From DATDAW01 sp036524675 (GTDB lineage Bacteria > Verrucomicrobiota > Verrucomicrobiia > Chthoniobacterales > DASVRZ01): DNA of 64,000 nt. Shown here one piece after another: positions 43,206 to 50,806 of the stretch. The stretch covers positions 16,397 to 80,396 of the forward strand of contig DATDBU010000180.1 in assembly GCA_036524675.1 (NCBI GenBank), read 5' to 3'. Both the position numbers and the translations under genes were made by a program. Each line of letters starts with the position of its first letter. Position 1 is the first letter of the stretch. The notes below the pieces were generated by a model. It saw only the letters and a list, made by a program, of their open reading frames with translations. It was not told the origin of the DNA and searched no databases.

Positions 43206-44455
43206 GGCTTCTCCAAAATGGAAATCGTCACATATGTCCCCGTTCCCGCGTGGCTGTAGCCGGCGGCGCGATGGACGTTTGGCACCTGGCAGAATGGATC
43301 GCCGAAATGCTGCGCGATTGTTTGCTGGCATTGCCAGAAGCAGAACACCATCTGCATCAAGCCGGTTGCCCCAACGGGATGGCCGCAGGCGAGCAGGCCG
43401 CCGCTTGGGTTCACGGGATTGCGGCCGGTGAGCGCCGGATGGCCTTCGTCGATGAAGCGCCCGCTTTCGCCGTATTTGCAAAGGCCCACGTCCTCGTACT
43501 GCTGCAACTCGGCGGACGCGTAGGCGTCGTGCAACTCCCAGACTTGAATGTCCTCACGCGGATCGCGGACGCCCGCCTGCCGGTAAGCCTCCAAGGCAGC
43601 CATGCGCCCGGCGCGGAACGAATGCACGCCGGGATATTTCAAATCGCGGTAGTCACTCTCACTCTCGTGCGGCAGGAGTGGCACGCGGCCGCGCGGACGA
43701 TCGGCCATGCGCATCGTGTCGGAGCCGGAGCCGATGCCCGCGACGCGGATCGGATGGTCGCAGAATCTCCGCGCCGGCTCTTCGCTCGCGAGAATGACCG
43801 CCGCGGCGCCGTCGCTCATCACACACGTCGTCATCCGCCGGCACGGGTAGGCGATCATGGCCGATTGCATCACTTCCTCCACAGTCACCGGATGCCGATG
43901 CTGCGCGAAAGGATTGTGCGTGGCGTTACCGTAGTTCTTCACCGCCACGCGCGCCATCTGCTCTTCGGTCGTGCCAAACTCGTGCATGTGCCGCACGGCC
44001 ATCATCGCGTAGTAGCCCGTGTAGAAGCCGCCGAGCGGATAGTCGAACCGCGTGTCGCTCGCTAGCGCGATGAAGTCGTTGCCCTTCCACGTCTCGACCG
44101 TGCTCATCGTCTCGAAACCCATCGCCGCGCACACGTCGAAGCGCCCGCTCGCCACCGCCTGCACAGCCGCTTGAAAACAGAGCCCGCCGGTCGCGCCGCC
44201 GCCTTCGATGCGGATGTTCGGCTTCGGACAGAGCCCGACGAAATCCTGCACCATGGCGCCGGCCTTGAGCTGGCCGGTGAAATGATCAGAGAAATACGAG
44301 ATCACGCTGCCGTCGATGTCCGCAGGGGTGAGCCGCCCGCCGAGATCGCCGAGCGCGGCGTCCAATGCCTCCTTCACCATGAGCCTGAAATCCTTGTCTG
44401 GATGCGCCTTTGCGAACTTCGTGATCCCGCCGCTGAGCATATACACGGGGCGCAT
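43202..44455 (-). CDS. Thiolase-fold protein without the nucleophilic cysteine
   Basis: 417 residues of the SCP2-thiolase type. The usual nucleophile loop EAACASGG reads EGGGATGG (G87 at the cysteine position), so classical acyl-enzyme chemistry is not possible. Histidines are kept in WELHDAYASAE and in GGLLACGHPVGATG. This combination with a DUF35 partner resembles the steroid side-chain aldolases (Ltp2 with ChsH2 DUF35), which perform retro-aldol cleavage of beta-hydroxyacyl-CoA. I infer an aldolase or CoA-lyase rather than a thiolase. It heads the thiolase-OB-dehydrogenase-M28 operon on the minus strand. Confidence 0.8.
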   Translation of the reverse strand: MRPVYMLSGGITKFAKAHPDKDFRLMVKEALDAALGDLGGRLTPADIDGSVISYFSDHFTGQLKAGAMVQDFVGLCPKPNIRIEGGGATGGLCFQAAVQAVASGRFDVCAAMGFETMSTVETWKGNDFIALASDTRFDYPLGGFYTGYYAMMAVRHMHEFGTTEEQMARVAVKNYGNATHNPFAQHRHPVTVEEVMQSAMIAYPCRRMTTCVMSDGAAAVILASEEPARRFCDHPIRVAGIGSGSDTMRMADRPRGRVPLLPHESESDYRDLKYPGVHSFRAGRMAALEAYRQAGVRDPREDIQVWELHDAYASAELQQYEDVGLCKYGESGRFIDEGHPALTGRNPVNPSGGLLACGHPVGATGLMQMVFCFWQCQQTIAQHFGDPFCQVPNVHRAAGYSHAGTGTYVTISILEKP

Positions 44456-44498
44456 GATTACTCATCCGCGCAATTGCTCCGTGGTGCAACTCAGCGAA

Positions 44499-44526
44499 GT
44501 AACGCGGGCAATCCTGTCCGCGTTAC
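44499..44526. repeat. Single REP hairpin at the EF-G-like stop codon
   Basis: GTAA, stem CGCGGGCA, loop ATCC, stem TGTCCGCG, TTAC. One G-T mismatch shows a mixed left (GGGCA) and right (TGTCC) half. The TTA at 44523-44525 is the EF-G-like TAA stop. Confidence 0.85.
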
Positions 44527-46604
44527 TTGCCCGGGCGCTTGCCCTTCGCCTGGTCGATGACCCTCTGCTCCAGCTCCCGCGGCATCTCCACGTAGTGGCT
44601 GAACTCCTCGCTGTGCACGCCGCGGCCGCCGGTGAGCGCGCGGAGCTGGCTGGAGTAGCGGTAGAGTTCCTGCGCGGGAACCTGGGCGCGGATGACCTGG
44701 AAAGCGCCATCGCCGTCCACGCCCAGGATGCTGCCGCGGCGGCCGGAAAGATCGCCCATCACCTTGCCCACGCAGTCCTCGGGGATGCGCACTTCGACCT
44801 CGTGAATCGGCTCGATCAGGCACGGCTTCGCCTTCGCGAAGGCTTCCTTGAACGCCCAGTATCCGGCGACTTGGAAGGAAATGTCGTTCGAATCCACCGG
44901 ATGCATTTTTCCGTCGTGAAAGTCGGCCTTCACATCGACCACACGGTAGCCGGCGAGGATGCCTTCGGCGCACGCGTTGTGCACGCCGCGCTCGACGGAA
45001 GGAACGAAGACGCGATCGACCGCCTGGCCGGAAAGCGATTCGGTGAACTCGACGCCGGAGTCGCGCGGCGCCGGCGAGATGCGGAGCGCGACCTCGGCGA
45101 ATTGGCCGGCGCCACCGGTCTGCTTTTTGTGCCGGTAACTCGCGTCGGCGGGCAGCTGGATCGTCTCGCGAAAAGCGACACGCGGCTCGACGAGCTCGAC
45201 GTGAACATTGAAACGTCGCCGGAGCCGCTCGGCGACGACCTCGAGATGGAGCTCGCCTTGCGCGGAGATGACAGTCTGGTGCAGCTGGGGATCGACGTGG
45301 AACTGGAACGCCGGATCTTCGTCGTGGAGCGTCGCGAGGCCAGCGGCGACGCGGTCCTCCTCGCCTTTGGCTTTCGTCTGGAGCGCCGCGTGGATGGTCG
45401 GTCTCGGATACTCGGCGGTGGGCAATCTCACGGGACGGCCCGAAGCACAGAGCGTGTTGCCGGTGTGCGTGTCCTTGAGCTTCACCACGGCGCCGATGTC
45501 GCCGGCGGAGAGGCTGTCGGTGGCCATGCGGTTGCGCCCGTTGAGCAAATAGATCTGGCCGATGCGCTCGGTGATGTTGCGGTCCGCATTGAAGAGTTCC
45601 ATGCCGGTCGAGACGGTGCCGGAATAGACGCGGAAGAACGAAAGCTCGCCGAAGTGCTCCTCGGCCATCGTCTTGAAAACCTGTGCGACCGGGTCGGGAT
45701 CGGTGAGGGCGACTTCGACCTCGGCGCCAGAGCCGTCCCGCGCCGTGATTTTCTGCCGGTCGGCGGGCGAGGAGCCGTACTTCGCGATGAAGTCGAGCAA
45801 CCGCGCGACGCCGACGTCGGTCTCGGCTGAGAGGCAGAAAAGCGGGATGAAGAGCTGCCGCTGCACGGCTGCGTGAATACCGGCGCGGAGTTCGTCTTCC
45901 GAGAGCCCGCCCTCGTCGAAGAACTTCGCGAGCAAGGTATCGTCGGACTCGGCGATGAGTTCGACCAGCTCGCGGTGAAGCTGCGCGACACGCTCCTTCC
46001 ACGCGCCCTTCGCCGGCTCTTCGCGGAATCTGCCGCGGCCCGTGGTGTCGTAGGTGACGATGTCGCTGCGGAGGACGTCGAGCACTTGGTTGAAGCCGGG
46101 GCCTGGATTCACGGGTACGTTCAGCGGGAAGACGCGAGGGCCGAAGTGCTCGCGCGCATCGGCGAGCGCGTCGTCGAAGCGTACGGTGGGTTTATCCATC
46201 GCGTTGACCACCACGATCTTTGGGATGCCGCAGGCAGTCGCGCAGTTCCACACGCGTTCGGTGCCGACACCGATGCCGTGCAGCGCATTGACCACCACGA
46301 GCGCGAAATCCGCGACACGCAGCGCAGAGAGCGCTTCGCTGAGGAAGTCGAGATAGCCGGGTGTGTCGATGATATTGAGTTTCTTCCCGAGCCACTCGGT
46401 GTGCAGGAGCGAGGCTTGCGTCGAGATTTGGCGTTGCTTCTCGCTGGCGTGGTAATCGGATACCATGGTGCCGTCGGCGATGCGGCCCATGCGCCCGATG
46501 ACGCCGCTACACGCCAGCATGGCTTCGGCGAGCATGGTCTTGCCGGAGGAGGCGTGACCCACGATGGCGAAATTGCGGAGATCCGCAGTCCGATACGTGT
46601 TCAT
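44523..46604 (-). CDS. EF-G-like translational GTPase (FusA2 type)
   Basis: 693 residues from MNTYRTADLRNFAIVGH. G1 GHASSGKT, G3 DTPGYLDF, G4 NAMDKP (standard EF-G is NKMD), then domains II-V: VYSGTVSTGMELFNAD, DPQLHQTVISAQGELHLEV, QTGGAGQFAEVALRI, SGRRGSILGVDGDGAFQVI. This matches the second EF-G paralogue found in many bacteria. The role may be ribosome recycling or stress translation rather than elongation. The G4 lysine-to-alanine change may lower nucleotide affinity. The stop codon lies in a REP. It stands among catabolic genes with no functional link visible. Confidence 0.87.
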   Translation of the reverse strand: MNTYRTADLRNFAIVGHASSGKTMLAEAMLACSGVIGRMGRIADGTMVSDYHASEKQRQISTQASLLHTEWLGKKLNIIDTPGYLDFLSEALSALRVADFALVVVNALHGIGVGTERVWNCATACGIPKIVVVNAMDKPTVRFDDALADAREHFGPRVFPLNVPVNPGPGFNQVLDVLRSDIVTYDTTGRGRFREEPAKGAWKERVAQLHRELVELIAESDDTLLAKFFDEGGLSEDELRAGIHAAVQRQLFIPLFCLSAETDVGVARLLDFIAKYGSSPADRQKITARDGSGAEVEVALTDPDPVAQVFKTMAEEHFGELSFFRVYSGTVSTGMELFNADRNITERIGQIYLLNGRNRMATDSLSAGDIGAVVKLKDTHTGNTLCASGRPVRLPTAEYPRPTIHAALQTKAKGEEDRVAAGLATLHDEDPAFQFHVDPQLHQTVISAQGELHLEVVAERLRRRFNVHVELVEPRVAFRETIQLPADASYRHKKQTGGAGQFAEVALRISPAPRDSGVEFTESLSGQAVDRVFVPSVERGVHNACAEGILAGYRVVDVKADFHDGKMHPVDSNDISFQVAGYWAFKEAFAKAKPCLIEPIHEVEVRIPEDCVGKVMGDLSGRRGSILGVDGDGAFQVIRAQVPAQELYRYSSQLRALTGGRGVHSEEFSHYVEMPRELEQRVIDQAKGKRPGK

Positions 46605-46676
46605 AGTGCGGCTGGAACCGGGATTACTTTGACGCCGGGATGCGCAGATGGCCAGCAATACTCTCAGGCGCTCGGT

Positions 46677-46728
46677 GAAAGTCCGCGGGGCAGGAGCCCC
46701 GGGAAATGCTCGCACGAGGGCATAGGGC
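46677..46728. repeat. Dispersed repeat, copy 1
   Basis: GAAAGTCC..GGGGC-AGGA-GCCCC..GAAA..CGCACGAGGGCA pattern. A GGGGC/GCCCC hairpin with a four-base loop sits in the first half. A second copy in the same orientation with about 80 percent identity by eye lies at 50749-50796. Confidence 0.7.
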
Positions 46729-46748
46729 CTTCGCGCGAGCGCGAGAAA

Positions 46749-46806
46749 GTAACGCGGGCAATCCTGCCCGCGCCGGCAGAAACGCGGACAGGATTGTCCG
46801 CGTTAC
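46749..46806. repeat. REP pair between EF-G-like and aldehyde dehydrogenase genes
   Basis: Left unit GTAA plus CGCGGGCA-ATCC-TGCCCGCG, spacer CCGGCAGAAA, right inverted unit of the GGACA type ending GTTAC, three bases beyond the aldehyde dehydrogenase stop. Confidence 0.88.
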
Positions 46807-46809
46807 AGG

Positions 46810-48297
46810 CTACACGGCCATCGTGACCGTCTTCACCTCGGTATAGTTTTCGAGCGCGTATTCGCCGAGCTCGCGGCCGAGGCCGGATTGCTTGTAGCCG
46901 CCGAAGGGCGCGGCGGTGTCGAGCGCGTCGTAGCAGTTGATCCAGACAGTGCCGGCCTTGAGCCCGGCGGCGAGCCGGTGGGCCTTGCTCATGTCGCGGG
47001 TCCAGACGGCAGCGGCGAGGCCATAGGTCGTGCGGTTCGCGCGCTCCAGCACTTCGTCGACGTCGTCGAAGCGCAGGATGCTCATCACCGGGCCGAAGAT
47101 TTCCTCGCGCGCAATCTTCATCTCATCGCGCACGTCGTCGAAGATCGTCGGCTCGATGAAATATCCGCGCTCACCCCAGCGGCGGCCGCCGGTGAGGAGA
47201 TTCGCGCCGGTCTCGCGTCCGCTGTGGATGTAGCCCATCACTTTGTCGAACTGCTCCTGGCTGATTTGCGGCCCTTGCGTCGTCGCGGGATCGAACGGAT
47301 CGCCGACCTTTTGCTTTTCCGTCCGCGCCAGCATGCGCTCGACGAATTCGTCGTGAATCCTGCCCTCCACGAAAAGCCGCGAGGCTGCGGTGCAGCACTG
47401 GCCCTCAAACCAAAACAGCCCGAAGAACGAGCCTTCGACCGCCGCGTCGAGATCGGCGTCGGCGAGGACGATGTTCGGGCTCTTGCCGCCGAGCTCGAGT
47501 GAGACGCGCTTGAGGTTCGTGCGGCCCGCGGCGCGCATGATGAGCTTGCCGACTTCGGTCGAGCCGGTGAACGCGATCTTGTCCACGTCCATGTGCTCGG
47601 CGAGCGCGGCGCCGGCGGTCTCGCCGAAGCCGGGCACGATGTTTACGACGCCCGGCGGGAAGCCGGCTTCCATCGCCAGCTCGCCCGCGCGCAACGCGCT
47701 CAGCGGCGTCTGCTCGGCGGGCTTCAGCACGACGGTGCAACCTGCGGCCAGCGCGGGCGCCCACTTCCACGCCTGCAGGAGCAGCGGGAAATTCCACGGG
47801 ATGATCTGCGCGCAGACGCCCACCGGCTCGTGCCGCGTGTAGGTGAAATACGGGCCGTTCACGGGGATCGTGCGCCCTTCGATCTTATCCGCCCAGCCGG
47901 CGTAATAGCGGTAGCACTCGACGACGAGCGGGAGGTCGATGTTGCGGCTGTCGCTGATCGGCTTGCCGTTGTCGAGCGTCTCGAGCGCGGCGAGTTCGTC
48001 GAGGTGCGCTTCGATCGAGTCGGCGAGCTTGTAGAGCAGACGGCCGCGTTCGCGCGCGGACATCGTTTTCCACGGCCCACTCTCGAAGGCTTCGCGCGCG
48101 GCCTTCACCGCGCGATCCACGTCCTCCTCATCGCCTTCAGCCACGCGCGTGATCACTTCGCCGGTCGCTGGATTGATCGTCTCAAAAGTTCGTCCGCTGA
48201 CCGAATCCACCAACTCGCCGTCGATCAGCATTTTCGTCTGGTGCACCTCCGCCGATGGCTTGCGGAGCGGCTCAGATTCAATGGTTCCGATGCACAT
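46810..48297 (-). CDS. NAD(P)-dependent aldehyde dehydrogenase
   Basis: 495 residues. Catalytic E268 in SLELGGKSPNIVLADADLD (first part) and catalytic C302 in FEGQCCTAASR. Cofactor-site motifs IIPWNFPLLLQAWKWAPALA and FTGSTEVGKLI are intact. Closest to the ALDH1/2-like betaine or phenylacetaldehyde group. It oxidises an aldehyde to the acid, which the neighbouring acyl-CoA synthetases could then activate. ATG 48297 has GGAGGTT at ideal spacing. The gene is divergent from the small fmdB-like gene. Confidence 0.92.
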   Translation of the reverse strand: MCIGTIESEPLRKPSAEVHQTKMLIDGELVDSVSGRTFETINPATGEVITRVAEGDEEDVDRAVKAAREAFESGPWKTMSARERGRLLYKLADSIEAHLDELAALETLDNGKPISDSRNIDLPLVVECYRYYAGWADKIEGRTIPVNGPYFTYTRHEPVGVCAQIIPWNFPLLLQAWKWAPALAAGCTVVLKPAEQTPLSALRAGELAMEAGFPPGVVNIVPGFGETAGAALAEHMDVDKIAFTGSTEVGKLIMRAAGRTNLKRVSLELGGKSPNIVLADADLDAAVEGSFFGLFWFEGQCCTAASRLFVEGRIHDEFVERMLARTEKQKVGDPFDPATTQGPQISQEQFDKVMGYIHSGRETGANLLTGGRRWGERGYFIEPTIFDDVRDEMKIAREEIFGPVMSILRFDDVDEVLERANRTTYGLAAAVWTRDMSKAHRLAAGLKAGTVWINCYDALDTAAPFGGYKQSGLGRELGEYALENYTEVKTVTMAV

Positions 48298-48452
48298 GCG
48301 AACCTCCTGTTTGAAGTTAAAAAAATCCTACGCCCTGGCGACGCAGCGAGCAAACGACGGGCGGCACAAAGTCGAACTTGAGGGCAACCGCACGCGTGCT
48401 GAACGTCGAAAAGAATACGCCGCAACATGCGATTAAAGGAGGTGATTGAAGT

Positions 48453-48617
48453 ATGCCGACCTACGACTACGAGTGCCCGGACTGTGGGAAGAGATTTACG
48501 GTCAAGACGAGCATCTCCGAGCACGAGAAGGAAAAGCCGAAGTGCCCGAAGTGTGGCAGCACAAAGACCAAAGCCGTGCCCGAACCGTTCTTCGCGGTGA
48601 CCAGCAAGAAGAGCTAG
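48453..48617 (+). CDS. FmdB-family zinc ribbon protein
   Basis: 54 residues: MPTYDYECPDCGKRF, then CPKCGS, i.e. two CxxC knuckles (CPDC and CPKC) of the FmdB/CxxC regulatory zinc-ribbon family, ending PFFAVTSKKS. A strong Shine-Dalgarno AAAGGAGGTGATTG precedes the ATG. Members are often beside amidase or formamidase genes and are proposed regulators, but the role is unproved. It sits between divergent aldehyde dehydrogenase and a convergent acyl-CoA synthetase gene. Confidence 0.85.
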   Translation: MPTYDYECPDCGKRFTVKTSISEHEKEKPKCPKCGSTKTKAVPEPFFAVTSKKS

Positions 48618-48717
48618 CGCTGCACTTTTCAGGCGCTTCCAAAATAGCCGCCTGCGGATCTGAAATCTGTTTCAGCCACTGCGGGCGGTTCGCTGTTTTC
48701 AGGGGAGGCGATCTGCG

Positions 48718-50661
48718 TCATCTCGGGTGCCGGATGTCTTCGACGGCGGAGGGATTTTCCAGCGACGAAACATCGCCCGGATCGAGCCCGAGGAACGCGG
48801 CGCGGATGACGCGGCGCATGATCTTTGCGTTGCGCGTTCGGGGCAGGTCGCGGACGAAATGCACCGCGCGCGGCAGGAGCGGCTTCCCGAGCGCGCTGGC
48901 GACACCCAAGCGCAAGGCCTCGCGCAGCGCATCGTCCGGCTCGCACCCGGGCTTGAGCACGCAGTAGCAGATGAGCGCTTCGCCTTTCAACTCATCGGGA
49001 ACACCGATCGCCGCGGCCTCGCTGACTGCACGATGCGCGACAAGCACGGACTCGACTTCCGCCGGGCCGACGCGTTTCGCGGCGATTTTGATCGTATCGT
49101 CGGAGCGGCCGAGGATGAACCAGAGTCCGTCATCCTCTACCGCCGCCCAGTCGCCGTGCACCCAGACGTCGGGAAACCGCGACCAATACGTGGCGAGGTA
49201 GCGGTCCGGATCGCGCCAGAAGCCGCGGGTCATGCCGATCCACGGCTGGCGAATGACCAATTCGCCGACCTCGCCACGCACGGATGCGCCGCGATCATTC
49301 ACCACGTCTGCGGCCATGCCAGGGAGCGGGCCGGAGAAGGCGCACGGCTTGAGCGGCGTGAGCACGTTGCCCATGAGGATGCCGCCGGAAATCTCGGTCC
49401 CGCCGGAGTAGTTGATGATCGGCCGCGTGCTGCCGCCGACCGTGTGGAAAAGCCAAAGCCACGGGGCGGGATTCCACGGTTCGCCGGTCGAGCCAAACTT
49501 CCGCAATGATGAAAGATCGTGTGCGCGCGCGGGCGCATCGCCGTGGCAGATCAGCGCGCGGACGAGTGTCGGCGAGATGCCGAGCGTCGTGACCTGATGT
49601 CGCTGGATCAAGTTCCAGAGCCGCTCCGGTCCGGGATAGTCCGGCGCACCGTCGTAGATCAGCATCGTCGCGCCGAGTAGCAGAGTGCCGAAGACCAGCC
49701 ACGGGCCCATCATCCAGCCCATATCGGTGACCCAGTAGAGCGTCTCGTCCGGATGCAGGTCGAGTCCGTGCGCCATGTCCTGCGCGGCCTTGATCGGGAA
49801 GCCGCAGTGCGTGTGCACGGCGCCCTTCGGTTTGCCCGTGGTCCCGGACGTGTAGATGAGCATCAGCACGTCTTCCGCGCTCGTGCGCTCAGTTTCGGCC
49901 TCGGGTTGTTGGCGCGCGATCAACTCGTGCCACCAATGGTCGCGTACGGGATTCCACGGTACTTCGCAGGCTGTGCGCTGGAGCACGATCATGTGCTGGA
50001 GCGTTGGGACTTTGGCCGTGGCAACGTCGGCCACCGGTTTCATCGACACGACTTTTCCGCGGCGGATCATGCCATCGGCGACGAAGAGCGCTTTGGCGTC
50101 CGCATCGGCGAGACGCGAAGCGACGGCCTGCGCGCCGAAGCCGGAGAAGAGCGGCACGAAGATCGCGCCGATCTTGATGACCGCGAGCATTGCAGTGACG
50201 CACTCCGGCGTCATCGGCATGAAGACACCCACGGCGTCGCCTTTGCCGAGCCCGAGCGAGCGCAGCGCATTTGCCGCCTGGTTCACTTCGCGCCGTAGCT
50301 CGGCGCAGGTGAGCGTGCGCACTGCGCCCTCCTCGCCCTCCCAGCGCACCGCGATGCGTTCGTCTGCCGGTGTGCCAGCGTGCTTGTCGAGGCAGTTGTG
50401 GACGATATTCATCTCGCCGCCCACGCACCAGCGCGGCCAGGCGATGCCGCGTGTGAGGTCCACGATTTCCGAGTATGGCTTGTAGAATTTGATGCCGAGA
50501 TCGCACAGCACTGCGTTCCAAAACCACGCGATATCACTCGTAGAGCGGTGCTGAAGCTCATCGAGCGACTCGATGCCGTGCGCGTCCATGAAGCGGCGAA
50601 GATTGCTGTGTGCCGCGGACGGCTGCCAGACGATTTGTCCTCCGGGGTCGAAAGGACTCAT
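48718..50661 (-). CDS. Acetyl-CoA-synthetase-like AMP-binding enzyme
   Basis: 647 residues from MSPFDPGGQIVWQPS, with the long N-terminal cap typical of acetyl/propionyl/acetoacetyl-CoA synthetases (FWNAVLCDLGIKFYKPYSEI). A3 LIYTSGTTGKPKGAVHTH, A5 NYSGGTEISGG, A8 GRSDDTIKIAAKRVGPAEVE, and a C-terminal lysine in RTRNAKIMRRVIR. It activates a short acid. ATG 50712 would add 17 residues (MLFGTVCANVANAGLSP); it lies nearer the dispersed repeat and neither start has a clear Shine-Dalgarno. Upstream and same-strand is another synthetase, so the two are likely co-transcribed. Confidence 0.87.
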   Translation of the reverse strand: MSPFDPGGQIVWQPSAAHSNLRRFMDAHGIESLDELQHRSTSDIAWFWNAVLCDLGIKFYKPYSEIVDLTRGIAWPRWCVGGEMNIVHNCLDKHAGTPADERIAVRWEGEEGAVRTLTCAELRREVNQAANALRSLGLGKGDAVGVFMPMTPECVTAMLAVIKIGAIFVPLFSGFGAQAVASRLADADAKALFVADGMIRRGKVVSMKPVADVATAKVPTLQHMIVLQRTACEVPWNPVRDHWWHELIARQQPEAETERTSAEDVLMLIYTSGTTGKPKGAVHTHCGFPIKAAQDMAHGLDLHPDETLYWVTDMGWMMGPWLVFGTLLLGATMLIYDGAPDYPGPERLWNLIQRHQVTTLGISPTLVRALICHGDAPARAHDLSSLRKFGSTGEPWNPAPWLWLFHTVGGSTRPIINYSGGTEISGGILMGNVLTPLKPCAFSGPLPGMAADVVNDRGASVRGEVGELVIRQPWIGMTRGFWRDPDRYLATYWSRFPDVWVHGDWAAVEDDGLWFILGRSDDTIKIAAKRVGPAEVESVLVAHRAVSEAAAIGVPDELKGEALICYCVLKPGCEPDDALREALRLGVASALGKPLLPRAVHFVRDLPRTRNAKIMRRVIRAAFLGLDPGDVSSLENPSAVEDIRHPR

Positions 50662-50748
50662 GGGGGAAAGTCCGGCGTTCGCGACGTTCGCGCAAACGGT
50701 ACCGAACAACATGCGCGCTGGCGCGGCGGCTCTCTGCCGCCGTGTCTC

Positions 50749-50796
50749 GAAAGTCCCGGGGCTGGAGCCCCATGAAACGAACGCACGAGGGCAGAG
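50749..50796. repeat. Dispersed repeat, copy 2
   Basis: Same order as at 46677: GAAAGTCC, GGGGC-TGGA-GCCCC hairpin, GAAA, CGCACGAGGGCA. Adjacent is a separate hairpin CGGCGGC-TCTCT-GCCGCCG (50724-50742). Confidence 0.7.
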
Positions 50797-50806
50797 CGCA
50801 CGGCTG

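Noticed and set aside
44316..45830. Plus-strand open frame of 504 codons
   Set aside because: Antisense of the thiolase-like and EF-G-like genes; GC-driven shadow.
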